Of a stretch of 55,330 nucleotides of DNA, positions 1-8,030 are shown one piece after another. Under the pieces are notes generated by a model that worked only from the letters and a program-made list of their open reading frames with translations, ran no database searches and was not told the origin of the DNA. This DNA is from Novosphingobium sp. (GTDB lineage: Bacteria > Pseudomonadota > Alphaproteobacteria > Sphingomonadales > Sphingomonadaceae), in NCBI RefSeq assembly GCF_027486195.1, contig NZ_JAIXPP010000013.1, positions 1 to 55,330 on the forward strand. The letters run 5' to 3'. A program made the translations under genes and the position numbers. The stretch's first letter is position 1. Every line of letters starts with the position of its first letter.

Positions 1-43
1 CGCCTGCTATTAGCGCGCACCTGCCCCGGGCATCCGGGTCTGG

Positions 44-118
44 TCCCTGATAGCTCAGCGGTAGAGCTCTCGACTGTTAATCGAGTGGTCGTAGGTTCGA
101 ATCCTACTCAGGGAGCCA
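44..118 (+). tRNA. tRNA-Asn (anticodon GTT)
   Basis: Full cloverleaf including an encoded CCA. The acceptor arm TCCCTGA (44-50) pairs with TCAGGGA (108-114), followed by discriminator G115 and CCA 116-118. The anticodon stem CTCGA/TCGAG (69-73 / 81-85) encloses loop CTGTTAA with anticodon GTT at 76-78, which reads Asn codons. The T arm holds GGTTCGAATCC. This is most likely the host gene used as the phage attachment site, because an integrase gene lies directly beside its 3' end. Confidence 0.96.
94..118 (+). other. putative attL core in tRNA-Asn 3' end
   Basis: Tyrosine integrases of temperate phages commonly recombine within the T-arm and 3' end of a tRNA gene, leaving a duplicate of that segment at the far end of the prophage. 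The 3' part of tRNA-Asn is the natural candidate, since int begins less than 100 bp away. The matching attR copy would lie beyond the right edge, so the exact core cannot be set. Confidence 0.45.
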
Positions 119-164
119 CTACTTTCCATAAAACCCCGCATTTCCGCCGTTTATCGGACCTTTG

Positions 165-192
165 TGTCTCACCCATCTGAGGTGGTGAGACA
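165..192. repeat. 9-bp inverted repeat between attL and int
   Basis: TGTCTCACC (165-173) and GGTGAGACA (184-192) form a perfect stem with a 10-nt loop just past the int stop codon. On the minus strand no T-run follows, so it is not a classic intrinsic terminator. It could be a factor-dependent end of the long leftward transcript or an arm site for integrase or excisionase. Confidence 0.5.
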
Positions 193-195
193 TAT

Positions 196-1371
196 TCAGT
201 CGTTCGCGAGAGCTTGTCGACCGACCAATTCCTGCGCTTGGCGAGCACTCATTTCCCACTTCGCGAGGGTATCCATCGCGCTGCTAGCCAGCTTTTTCTG
301 GTTCGCCGCGCGCGTGTAGATCGCGAGAACCTTGTCGCTTTTCTGTCCGCTCACCGATTTCATGAGCTCGTTTGCCATTTCGAGTTCGGCCATGCGGCGC
401 AGCGTCGCCTTGCGCAGGCCATGCGCCGAGCAATGAGGCAGACCGGCATCGACACACGCTTTCTTGAAGAAATTGCCGAACGACTCCTTGCGGAACGGCT
501 GACCGCGCTTCGTCATCAGGAAACAGAACGGACTGGTGTCCGACGGCTTCATCGCGATGACGGCCTCAAGGAGCTGCGGCGGCATCGGGATCCAGAGCGT
601 TGCCCCGGTCTTCTCCTGTTCGACAGGAAGGCAGCCGTCGACAATCTGAGCCTTGCCCATGCGCACTACGTCGCACCGGCGCTGATCGGTCCACAGGATC
701 AGTTCCATAGCCAGGCGCTCGCGGGTGCCGAGGGCATGGTGATCGCGGAACATCTGGATCTCGTCCTCGGTCCACGAGTGGAAGCCGCCCGTGCGCTCGG
801 CCACCGTCAGCCTGACCTTCTCGGCAAGCGCCGCCGGGTTGTGGTCGATCATCCGCGACTTCACCGCGAAATCGAACAGGCGGACCAGCTCCTTGCGCAG
901 CTTCTGCGCAGCGTGAACCCCGCCCTTCGTCTTGTTCCCCTTGCCCGTCTTTACCCGCTTGCGCGCGACGATCTTGTCGATGGCTTCGAACGTGACTCGA
1001 GCGGTCGGCAGGGTGCCGATCCTGAGGCCGGTCTGCGTCACTCCCTCACGAAAGTCCTCGAGGATGGCGCGGATTTTCGACTGCGTGACCTCGCTTGGCC
1101 CAAGGCGCTCCGGCACTGACACATACCGCGATACGATGTCATCGATCGATCCGGCAGCGTAACGCGGCGCAACCTCGGGGGCCTCTACCTCGCCGGGATG
1201 CAGGAAGGCATGATATTCCTGCCGGAATTCCTCTGTCCCAGGCTCCGCCTTGAAGTACCCGCCCGGTAGATCCTTGTGCCGGAAACGATAGCGCGGCGCA
1301 CCGTGCTGGCTGTCGAACCGCGTCACGTACTTCGGCAGGAACTTGTTCGAGCGGATGCGTTTGCGGTTCAT
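196..1371 (-). CDS. int: phage tyrosine recombinase (integrase)
   Basis: 391-aa site-specific recombinase that would integrate and excise the prophage at the neighbouring tRNA-Asn. The catalytic domain shows the expected order: Arg231/232 in TDQRRCDV, Lys254, the HxxR box HGLR (His317, Arg320) and nucleophile Tyr352 in AIYTRAA. An N-terminal arm-binding/core-binding region precedes it. I chose the ATG at 1371 (MNRKRIRS), which overlaps the preceding stop as TGATG, over an upstream in-frame start at 1386. It is the last gene of the leftward operon and ends next to attL. Confidence 0.95.
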   Translation of the reverse strand: MNRKRIRSNKFLPKYVTRFDSQHGAPRYRFRHKDLPGGYFKAEPGTEEFRQEYHAFLHPGEVEAPEVAPRYAAGSIDDIVSRYVSVPERLGPSEVTQSKIRAILEDFREGVTQTGLRIGTLPTARVTFEAIDKIVARKRVKTGKGNKTKGGVHAAQKLRKELVRLFDFAVKSRMIDHNPAALAEKVRLTVAERTGGFHSWTEDEIQMFRDHHALGTRERLAMELILWTDQRRCDVVRMGKAQIVDGCLPVEQEKTGATLWIPMPPQLLEAVIAMKPSDTSPFCFLMTKRGQPFRKESFGNFFKKACVDAGLPHCSAHGLRKATLRRMAELEMANELMKSVSGQKSDKVLAIYTRAANQKKLASSAMDTLAKWEMSARQAQELVGRQALAND

Positions 1372-1550
1372 CAGACCTGATCCCACGGGTTGTCGGATGC
1401 CGGCTGCGGCGGTTCCGATTCGCCGATGATGATCTCAATCTTCGCGTTCGCCAAATCCATCACGATCCGCGCGCGCTCGATCCCGGCCGCAGCGACCGCC
1501 TTGCAGGCCCGGGTCATGTCGTCCTGGATGATGCGCGCGGGAACCGTCAT
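1371..1550 (-). CDS. small hypothetical phage protein
   Basis: 59-aa protein, mostly one predicted helix rich in Ala, Ile and Glu (MTVPARIIQDDMTRACKA), with an acidic Pro-containing tail. The ATG at 1550 overlaps the preceding stop (ATGA), and its own stop overlaps the int start, so it is translationally coupled to int. A small gene just before int could be an excisionase or int regulator, but nothing in the sequence proves that. Function unknown. Confidence 0.6.
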   Translation of the reverse strand: MTVPARIIQDDMTRACKAVAAAGIERARIVMDLANAKIEIIIGESEPPQPASDNPWDQV

Positions 1551-1726
1551 CCCCAAAGCTCCTCGCGCAGCACCGCCATTTCCGCCTCGGTCACGCTCTG
1601 GCAGACCAGAACACCGCGGTTGAACATGATCGCCGCCGCAACTGCCGCGCCGGGCGTCGCCATATCGGCGAAGTGCTCGCCGTCACGCAGGATCTCCTTG
1701 CCGCTAGTGGTGAAGCGCTCGCTCAT
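1547..1726 (-). CDS. small hypothetical phage protein
   Basis: 59 aa, start MSERFTTSGKEILRDGEHFA at 1726. The central segment ATPGAAVAAAIMFN is helical and hydrophobic but too short for a confident membrane span. The GEHFADMATPGAAVAAA pattern is common in small phage proteins whose job is unknown. The ATGA overlaps on both sides make it a member of the leftward operon. Confidence 0.65.
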   Translation of the reverse strand: MSERFTTSGKEILRDGEHFADMATPGAAVAAAIMFNRGVLVCQSVTEAEMAVLREELWG

Positions 1727-1965
1727 GCTGCCCTCCCACGAGGGCATTCCCAGTCGCAATCCTCTGTGCCCGCCAATGTGCAACCATGGCCGGGAATGAA
1801 ACCGCACTGGTACGAGAGAAACGCCTCGTCCTCGTCCATTTCTTCGGGTTCGTCAGAGTCCATGTCGTCGGAGAGGCAGGCTGCGCAGAGGCCGCCGTGC
1901 TTGTGCCGGATGATGGTGTCGCAGCGCTCGCATTTGCGCTCGGTAATGGCGACGGGGTCAGCCAT
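1723..1965 (-). CDS. small zinc-ribbon-like acidic protein
   Basis: 80 aa beginning MADPVAITERKCERCDTII. CERC near residue 12 and CAAC near residue 27 form a two-knuckle zinc-ribbon pattern, followed by a strongly acidic stretch (DDMDSDEPEEMDEDEA) and a Cys-containing end. Such proteins usually bind DNA, RNA or a protein partner; the partner here is unknown. The ATG at 1965 sits 8 nt inside the end of the upstream gene. Confidence 0.65.
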   Translation of the reverse strand: MADPVAITERKCERCDTIIRHKHGGLCAACLSDDMDSDEPEEMDEDEAFLSYQCGFIPGHGCTLAGTEDCDWECPRGRAA

Positions 1966-2455
1966 GGGCGCTCTCCCCGAGTAGGCATCCGCTCGGATAG
2001 CCGCTGTTGTGCGACCAGAGATCGCGGTCGAAATCCTTGCAGGCCTCGCCAACGCTGGGAGCCCGCTCGCAGAAATTGCAGATGGGGCGATCTGGCTCGT
2101 CCAAAGCTCGGAGCCGCTGAGGCGACACCTTCACGAACAGCCGATCGTTCCTGATGTAGTCGCGCGCTGGCGTTCCTTCGTCGCTAGGCACATCATCCAC
2201 CGCGACAACAAAGCGTGTGCCGTTCTCGCGCACGACAGTCCCCGGCCACGTCTCGTCAAGCGAGTAATCCGCCTCGGTGGAAACCTCCCATGTGATAGCC
2301 ACACGCTGGCCGACGTGGAACATGGACTGGCGCTTGTCGCACTTGAACTTGACCGAGGTGATCCCCGAGCCCTTGATCGCAGCGCGCACTTGCTCCCTGC
2401 GTTCACATGTCGCCTTGTCGGCAGCGCAATTGATGCAGGTGGAATAGCTGGTCAT
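1958..2455 (-). CDS. hypothetical Cys-rich phage protein
   Basis: 165 aa. Cysteines cluster at the N-terminus (CINCAADKATC) and near the C-terminus (CNFCERAP...C), suggesting two metal-binding knuckles. They flank a middle that looks like a small beta-barrel (FHVGQRVAITWEV ... GTVVRENGTRFVVAVDD), as in SH3-like nucleic-acid-binding folds. No enzyme motif is visible. The start at 2455 overlaps the upstream stop (ATGA). Confidence 0.65.
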   Translation of the reverse strand: MTSYSTCINCAADKATCERREQVRAAIKGSGITSVKFKCDKRQSMFHVGQRVAITWEVSTEADYSLDETWPGTVVRENGTRFVVAVDDVPSDEGTPARDYIRNDRLFVKVSPQRLRALDEPDRPICNFCERAPSVGEACKDFDRDLWSHNSGYPSGCLLGESAHG

Positions 2456-3264
2456 TTCCCTACCTCGTCGACGTAGCCGTGATGGACGGTGAAGCTGTAG
2501 GCAACGACCCACGGGTTATCAGCCCAGCGCGTTCCCGGATCGGTGTGCAGTTCGTCCCAAAGGCTCGAATAGCTGCGCCACGGCTCAGCGTAGGGAATGA
2601 TGGCATGGGGATGGGCAGCGCCCTTGTGCCGACCCTCGTGGATCGTCTCGTAGTCGCGCCAGCCTTCGACCTCGCCGGTGTCAGGGTGGCGCCCTCGCTC
2701 GATCCCCTCAGCGATCGCATCCGCCTCGCTGATGTCCTGCAGCCGCTGGACGCGAACCTCGGTCACATCGAGCCAGAGGCGCGAAGCCCAGCGCGGCATG
2801 TGGATCGAAGGGCGACCTTTCGTGAACTGCTTCGGCAGCGCGCGACTGCCGTCCTTTGCAGCCGGTCGGATATGCTCGTCAGCGGCATAGCGCACGCTCC
2901 ATAGGGTCGGGTCAATGTCGCGGGGCTTCTGATCATTGGTCGCCCAATGGCAGGCCCACGCCTCGCGCACGTAGAGACGGTCGCCGGGGGCATAGCCGAT
3001 ATGCGCCATCCATCCGGTGCGCTCGGCCGGAGCCTGCCATTCGAAAGCGTCGGCCTCCCACAGCCAGCCATCCCCGCCGAGGTGGCGAAAGCGGTCAGCG
3101 CCTTGCAGCGCCCGCACCATCGCCTCTCCCTTGAGAGTGAATGCAGGTGCGTGGGGCGTGCCAAATACCCGCGCGCTAGTCAGCAGCCGCCGCGTTTGCG
3201 TCTTGGTGCCTGCGAGCAGCGCTCTGACCATCGGCGCGCTGAAGATGATGCCTTTGGTGGTCAC
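2452..3264 (-). CDS. ASCH-domain phage protein
   Basis: 270 aa. The N-terminus KGIIFSAPMVRALLAGTKTQ plus TRR, and later PGDRLYVREAWA, are hallmarks of the phage branch of the ASCH (PUA-like beta-barrel) superfamily, often mislabelled 'morphogenetic protein'. ASCH domains bind RNA or modified nucleotides; some act on modified bases. The GTG start at 3264 overlaps the upstream stop (GTGA). The neighbours (HerA-like ATPase, DUF5131) make a nucleic-acid role likely, but the substrate is unknown. Confidence 0.8.
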   Translation of the reverse strand: MTTKGIIFSAPMVRALLAGTKTQTRRLLTSARVFGTPHAPAFTLKGEAMVRALQGADRFRHLGGDGWLWEADAFEWQAPAERTGWMAHIGYAPGDRLYVREAWACHWATNDQKPRDIDPTLWSVRYAADEHIRPAAKDGSRALPKQFTKGRPSIHMPRWASRLWLDVTEVRVQRLQDISEADAIAEGIERGRHPDTGEVEGWRDYETIHEGRHKGAAHPHAIIPYAEPWRSYSSLWDELHTDPGTRWADNPWVVAYSFTVHHGYVDEVGK

Positions 3265-3536
3265 CGGCTTGTCTCCCGCTCAGCAATCGCCTTGATCGCA
3301 TCGGCGATGATCGGACGGATGCGCTCGATAAGGACTTCGGTGACGGTATCGGGCTCTGCCCCTATCCTTGCGGCCAACAAACCTGCGGGGATCGCGAATG
3401 CCCGACCAGCGGCCATCATCGCTACCATCGTCTTGCTCATCGGATCGTCGACGAGCGCCATGTTGCGATCGATCGCCGCGCAGACATCATCGCTGCACTT
3501 GATCGCAATATCGCGTGTGATTTGGTCGTAGCTCAT
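3261..3536 (-). CDS. hypothetical helical phage protein
   Basis: 91 aa, start MSYDQITRDIAIKCSDDV. Predicted all-helical with regularly spaced Ile/Ala and no catalytic motif. It overlaps the ATPase gene upstream by 4 nt (ATGA) and the ASCH gene downstream. It may be an accessory subunit of the ATPase, but that rests only on position. Confidence 0.65.
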   Translation of the reverse strand: MSYDQITRDIAIKCSDDVCAAIDRNMALVDDPMSKTMVAMMAAGRAFAIPAGLLAARIGAEPDTVTEVLIERIRPIIADAIKAIAERETSR

Positions 3537-5173
3537 GCACTTTCTCCCGGCAGCGGATCGGCAAGGTGCAGAACGCCGCCGCGATCAATCGCCACGCCGT
3601 TGCGGAGAAGCTGCGCGACCCCGTTGTTGAAGTTGCCGCCGCGCGGGACGACGCCGAGGCTGGCAGCGAGCGCAGCCCGTGTCAGCGGACCTTCCTCCTT
3701 CAGCGCAATCATCATTCGTGGTGCAGGATTGCTCAGTACATCCGACCACAGCGCGAACGCCTTATCTCGCCGCAGACCAGTCGTCGCCAGCCATGCGCTG
3801 CGCACAGTATCCCCATCCTCGATAATGCGGCCGCTCTCTCGCATGGCCTTCCGCGCAGCGTTGAAGCTGCCGCCCCGCGCCTTGTTGCCGACCATGGCCG
3901 CCAGCGAGCCCCAAGGCACGCGCGCCGGGCTGATCTGATCCAGCATGTCGAGCATCTTGCGTGCCGAGGCGTTGAGCGCGGTTGCCGTCTCTCCGGCTGT
4001 CACCTCCTGCGGTTGTTTCCGCTGACGCTGAGGTTTCGCCCTCGGGGTCGCCGACATCATCGCCTGATGCCCCTCTGTTTGGCCGGCAGTCTCCTCACCG
4101 GCCTTCCGCTGCCCACTTGCAGGGACCTCTTTGGCGAGTGCGACGATCTTCTCCGCCCACTCGCTCATCTGAAAAATCTGGTCCAGCTGGTCGCTGATGA
4201 CCATCGCACATTCGGCGTTCGCGCGGATCAAGTCGGCAATCTGCCGGTCTTTCTCGACCAGCAACCCGCCCCCCGCCGCACCAGCCTCGTAGGCCAGCTT
4301 GGAATCGGCGGCGGAGGCTGGCCGCACCGGAGCGAGCGCCGCCCGAATCACGCCCAGGTCGATCTGCGCCAGCATCTTAGGCTGGGTCGCCAGTTCTCCC
4401 GGCGCCGGGGTGCGGCTGCTGTCGAAAGTGGTCAGCGCCGGAGACATGCCAAGAGCGAACATGGCAAGGCGCGGCGAGTAGACGTAGCGCTTGCCCCTTT
4501 CCAGAGACGCAAGCGTGGTCTTTACCGCGCGAAACTCGTGCGTGGAGGCATTGTCCCGCAGATAGTCCAGCACCGGCTTCTGATCGACCGGCGCCACGAG
4601 CTGGTGCACCACGAGGGTCTGCGCCTGCGTGAGGACTTCCTTGTCGATCGAGGCCGGGCGCTGCGTGATCAGCATCAGCACGAAGCCAGCCAGTCGGCCG
4701 CGCTTCGCCATCCAGATGAGCTCTTCACCGGCCTCGTAACCGAAGTCGTCGCGCGGCTTCTGCGCTGCGAACTCATCCGCCTCGTCCACGATCAGGTGGA
4801 AGTTGCCATCGGACTTGGCGCGGAGGCGGCGCAACAGGTCGCGAACAAAGCGGCGCTGCTCGGAACCGGTACGGAGGCCGGAGACATCAACCACGGCGGA
4901 CACCCCGTCCGCAATGATCGCGCCGATGGCCTCACCTTGGTCGACCGCGATCGGCACGTCGCCGTGCGCGCCGCCGAAGATAGGGATGTCGAAGCCCGGG
5001 CCATCACCGGCGGCGTTGCTGCGCAGGCCCCACCATGCGCCAGTCGGGTCAATGATGCAGACGTGGCGGCGATCAGTGAGAAGCGCCTCGGCGTAGCCCT
5101 TGGCGGTGACGGTCTTGCCCGAACCGGACGCGCCGACGATGGCCATGTGCATGGTGATGGCATCGGTACTCAT
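3533..5173 (-). CDS. HerA-like P-loop ATPase with twin winged-helix tail
   Basis: 546 aa. Walker A GASGSGKT at residues 14-21 begins almost at the N-terminus, and Walker B LIVDEADE is at 127-133, followed by the VLMLITQRPASID segment typical of HerA/FtsK-type motors (DUF87). The usual HerA N-terminal beta-barrel is missing. The C-terminal third contains two similar helix-turn-helix units (LAAMVGNKARGGSFNAARKA and LAASLGVVPRGGNFNN), suggesting DNA contact. It is probably a DNA translocase or loader. HerA-type ATPases also occur in defence systems; its role with the nearby PRTRC genes is an inference. Confidence 0.85.
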   Translation of the reverse strand: MSTDAITMHMAIVGASGSGKTVTAKGYAEALLTDRRHVCIIDPTGAWWGLRSNAAGDGPGFDIPIFGGAHGDVPIAVDQGEAIGAIIADGVSAVVDVSGLRTGSEQRRFVRDLLRRLRAKSDGNFHLIVDEADEFAAQKPRDDFGYEAGEELIWMAKRGRLAGFVLMLITQRPASIDKEVLTQAQTLVVHQLVAPVDQKPVLDYLRDNASTHEFRAVKTTLASLERGKRYVYSPRLAMFALGMSPALTTFDSSRTPAPGELATQPKMLAQIDLGVIRAALAPVRPASAADSKLAYEAGAAGGGLLVEKDRQIADLIRANAECAMVISDQLDQIFQMSEWAEKIVALAKEVPASGQRKAGEETAGQTEGHQAMMSATPRAKPQRQRKQPQEVTAGETATALNASARKMLDMLDQISPARVPWGSLAAMVGNKARGGSFNAARKAMRESGRIIEDGDTVRSAWLATTGLRRDKAFALWSDVLSNPAPRMMIALKEEGPLTRAALAASLGVVPRGGNFNNGVAQLLRNGVAIDRGGVLHLADPLPGESA

Positions 5174-6201
5174 GATAGCGCCTCAGGGAAGCCGTTGTGT
5201 TCGACGCCATCGAGCAGCCGGCCGGCGGCTTTCTTGCCGACCTTCAGCATCATGTTGAGCTTGTCGCCGTGAAATCCCTGCCCTCCTGCGAGGTTCAGCC
5301 AGCGCTTACGATCCCAGTCACCCGGTTTCGGTACCTTGTTCCATTCGGGATCATCGCGGTCGCGATCATAGACTGACACCCACTCGCCGTTCTGCTTGTG
5401 GAAGTAGGCCACCCCGAAAGCCTCGCACCAGTCGCGGGTATCGCGGAACCACTGCGGATGAGCTGGCCGCGCCTTCGGCCCGCTTTCGCCGCCGCCAATG
5501 ATCTGGTCGACAAAGCTCCAGCCCGACCAATCGACCGGCCCGAGCGCGGGCTCGTAGCTTACGAAATGCACAGCCGCAGGGGTGTTGCGGAAGTCATACA
5601 TGCGCTCGTCCGCACGCTGCTGATCCTCGACACTGACACCAAGCCAGATGCCGGGTGGCGGGTTCTCGGGGCCGTAGTCGTCCAGTTTGGCGCGGGCGTC
5701 GTCGCTGCGCCGGTCGAGCGGATCGACGCGCTCCATGACGTGCACCCAGGCCGCCGCGTTCGCGATGTCCCAGAACTCAGAATTGTTGAGCCACGCCCGC
5801 ATGACGTCTGCACGCTTGGTCAGCACCTGCAGGGTATGGCCGCGCAAGTGGTGAGCCGCGATCATAACGCCGAACAGCTGGGCGACGTCCTCCATCTGCA
5901 AGGCGGCATGGAAGAAGTCGCTCGTGCTACTGGCGAAGATCTTCGCGGGCTTGCGCCAACGCAGTGGAAGGTAAATGCGGTCCCATTGAACAGCCACTTC
6001 GCCGGTCCAACGTCCACCCTTTGCGATGCGCTCAGCGAAGCCATGGCCCCACTGCCCGGGATCGGAAAAGCGAGCGGCCATCGCCTCGGCGTAGCAGCCG
6101 CCGTGATCACCGGGCCCACCGCATCCCGGGGAGATGCGCGTGCAGCCGCGGATCGGGTTCCAATCGGACCGGTCGGTCCATTCGATCTTGCTGGTTGCCA
6201 T
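5170..6201 (-). CDS. DUF5131 (phage Gp37/Gp68) family protein
   Basis: 343 aa. The N-terminus KIEWTDRSDWNPIRGCTRIS followed by a Cys and then GGCYAEAMA is diagnostic of the Gp37/Gp68 family of mobile elements. Cys20, Cys27 and Cys36 are conserved-type positions that suggest a metal or Fe-S site. FASSTSDFFH, GVSVEDQQRADER and GGESGPKARP match the other family blocks. Biochemical role unsettled. It lies between the ATPase and the PRTRC genes and is coupled to the former by a 4-nt overlap. Confidence 0.88.
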   Translation of the reverse strand: MATSKIEWTDRSDWNPIRGCTRISPGCGGPGDHGGCYAEAMAARFSDPGQWGHGFAERIAKGGRWTGEVAVQWDRIYLPLRWRKPAKIFASSTSDFFHAALQMEDVAQLFGVMIAAHHLRGHTLQVLTKRADVMRAWLNNSEFWDIANAAAWVHVMERVDPLDRRSDDARAKLDDYGPENPPPGIWLGVSVEDQQRADERMYDFRNTPAAVHFVSYEPALGPVDWSGWSFVDQIIGGGESGPKARPAHPQWFRDTRDWCEAFGVAYFHKQNGEWVSVYDRDRDDPEWNKVPKPGDWDRKRWLNLAGGQGFHGDKLNMMLKVGKKAAGRLLDGVEHNGFPEALS

Positions 6202-6203
6202 GA

Positions 6204-6587
6204 TCAGTCCACCTCCCCCGGAAGAGTTTCCTCGTTCCGGCTCTCCGCGAACCAGATCATCTCCTCGTCGTTGAAGGCGTCGTCAAAGTACCGGCATTCG
6301 ATGATGGTGATCGCTTTGCCCGGATACTCCTTGCGCGCCCACGCGATCGCATCAGCGCGAGTCAGACACTCGTTTTCGTAGCTCTCGGCCTCCGCCTCCT
6401 TTGCCCACCAGCGCCATGGGCTGAATGCCGCCTCGCCGCGCGCGGCGCGCCAGCGGGCAAGGATCGGTTCGTGAGCCTCGGGGAGCCATTCATCACTGGC
6501 CCAAAGCGCCTCGAGCAGCTTCTCGATGTCGGCCGTGGCCTGCGAAGAGGCGTAGGGCTCGAGAGCGGTGGTAAGTGCTTCGGTCAT
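6204..6587 (-). CDS. hypothetical phage protein
   Basis: 127 aa, acidic, many Trp/Tyr residues, with a predicted helix-rich N-terminus and a short beta part (KAITIIECRYFDD). I recognise no family. It follows the ThiF gene with an ATGA overlap and ends two bases before the DUF5131 start, so it belongs to the same transcription unit. Confidence 0.65.
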   Translation of the reverse strand: MTEALTTALEPYASSQATADIEKLLEALWASDEWLPEAHEPILARWRAARGEAAFSPWRWWAKEAEAESYENECLTRADAIAWARKEYPGKAITIIECRYFDDAFNDEEMIWFAESRNEETLPGEVD

Positions 6588-7384
6588 GCTGCTTGCGCCT
6601 CCTGCGCGGCTGGGATCATGGGGAGCGGGATCGGCATGGCCTGACCGCTGGCGAGGTTGATGAAGGCCCCGGCGTGGCCGATGGAGCCGCGGCCGAGCAG
6701 CTCGAACAGCAGGGCCAAGGCGTGGCTGGCGACGACGCGGTTGACGAAGAGGCTCTGCCGTTCGAGCGCTTCGGCGACGGAGCAGCTGGGCGCGTCGTCC
6801 TCGGCGATGCTTTCGTCCGCTAGCTCGGGGAAGTATTCGAGCACGGTGGGCAGGCGCGGCGGCGCGTCCTTGCCGATCGCCTGCGCAGACGGCTGCCCGA
6901 TCAGGAACTGGCCATCTGATGCGCGGTTGCCGAGGTCGAGCCAGTAGGCCGGAACCGGCTGATAGCGATCAGCGGCCAGCTTCTCAGCAAAGGCAGCCCC
7001 GATGGCGCGGCGCGCGCTAGCGGTATCGACACAGGTGATGACCATGTCGAAGCCGCCGACGCTCACCGCCGCCGGCGCCCTCCCATGCACCGCGCGCCAG
7101 TTCAGCCCATGGGCGATGTTGATGCGCTCGACGAGGGTGCGGGCTTTCGAATTGCCGAGGTCGCACCGGTAGAACGGCTGGCGGCCGAGGTTTGCCTCGG
7201 ACACCACATCGTCGTCGACCACGGTGACATCGAGCGAGCGCGACGAGATCTCGCGCAGCGCCGTATCGAGCGAAGCCAAGCCCATCAGCATTTGGGCGCC
7301 GTTGCCGCCGCAGCCGACGAGGAGCACCTTGAGCGCGCGGTCCTGCAGCTTCGCAGGGAGGTAGTGGCGGTTGTCAGGCTGCAT
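6584..7384 (-). CDS. PRTRC system ThiF family protein (E1-like)
   Basis: 266 aa, start MQPDNRHYLP at 7384. Adenylating enzyme of the ThiF/MoeB/E1 superfamily: nucleotide loop LLVGCGGNGAQ (residues 21-31), acidic VVDDDVV (55-61), the NLGRQ arginine finger (Arg68), Lys80, and Asp120 in TCVDTA. Cys201 in DDAPSCSVAEA is placed like the thioester/persulfide cysteine of E1 enzymes. Paired CxxC zinc ligands seen in many ThiF proteins are absent. It is the last gene of the PRTRC cassette and overlaps protein A by 11 nt. By homology it activates a carboxyl terminus as acyl-adenylate; the substrate is unknown. Confidence 0.9.
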   Translation of the reverse strand: MQPDNRHYLPAKLQDRALKVLLVGCGGNGAQMLMGLASLDTALREISSRSLDVTVVDDDVVSEANLGRQPFYRCDLGNSKARTLVERINIAHGLNWRAVHGRAPAAVSVGGFDMVITCVDTASARRAIGAAFAEKLAADRYQPVPAYWLDLGNRASDGQFLIGQPSAQAIGKDAPPRLPTVLEYFPELADESIAEDDAPSCSVAEALERQSLFVNRVVASHALALLFELLGRGSIGHAGAFINLASGQAMPIPLPMIPAAQEAQAA

Positions 7385-8030
7385 CGGTTGCCTCCTCGAA
7401 CGGCAGCCCGGGCAGTTCCAGGAACATGCCCCCGGCGCAGAGCCGCGCGGCAAAGGTTGGGCCATCGTCCCGGGCAAGCGAGCCCGCGACGATCGCGATC
7501 TTGGTGCTGTGGGCATCGTCCGCGTTATCGGTCGAACTGAAGAACGCCGCCGTCGCGCCGTGGCTGTGCAGATCGCAGACTAGATGCCAGCCCTGCGCCA
7601 GCACCGGCGGCCGGTAGACAAGCCGCGAGGGCGTGGCAGCATCGATGTCCGGATATTCAAGGCGGAACGTCCTCGCTTGCTCGTGCCAGAGGATGAACGC
7701 TGCCGCCTCGTTCGGCAGAGCCGCCGCGAAGTGCTCCAGCACTTGCGTGAACAGGACGCCGGGGATGGGCCCGCACCGGAAGTGCAGAGCATCCGGGCCC
7801 ACCCCGCCGTAGGGCGCATGGCACTCCGGCCCCTCGGTCACGCGGTAATCGAGTTCCAGCCATGGACGGCGCAGGATCAGCATCATGCCATCGTCGCCGA
7901 CGATAAAGCCATGCCCGGTGCGCGCGGTGCGCAGGGCATCGATGGCGGGTGAGCCGCCCGTCGGCGGCACCGGGTAGCAGGGGACCGCATCAAGCACGGC
8001 GGCGGCGGTCGGATCGGAGGCGACGATCAT
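7374..8030 (-). CDS. PRTRC system protein A (JAB/JAMM metalloprotease fold)
   Basis: 218 aa, start MIVASDPTAA at 8030. The C-terminal half contains the JAMM signature HSHGATAAFFSSTD: His155, His157, Ser165 and Asp168, with Glu108 (PNEAAAFIL) as the likely catalytic base. JAMM enzymes cleave isopeptide or peptide bonds next to ubiquitin-like tails. Having it beside an E1-like ThiF gene is the core of the PRTRC cassette. The N-terminal 85 residues are cassette-specific. The ATG overlaps the protein B stop. Confidence 0.9.
   Translation of the reverse strand: MIVASDPTAAAVLDAVPCYPVPPTGGSPAIDALRTARTGHGFIVGDDGMMLILRRPWLELDYRVTEGPECHAPYGGVGPDALHFRCGPIPGVLFTQVLEHFAAALPNEAAAFILWHEQARTFRLEYPDIDAATPSRLVYRPPVLAQGWHLVCDLHSHGATAAFFSSTDNADDAHSTKIAIVAGSLARDDGPTFAARLCAGGMFLELPGLPFEEATDAA

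Noticed and set aside
214..1119. Long plus-strand frame over the integrase
   Set aside because: Antisense shadow caused by high GC3; the minus strand carries the full integrase motif set.
3566..5272. 568-codon plus-strand frame over the HerA-like gene
   Set aside because: No recognisable motifs, Arg/His-rich composition, and the minus strand has Walker A and B; a GC-driven shadow.
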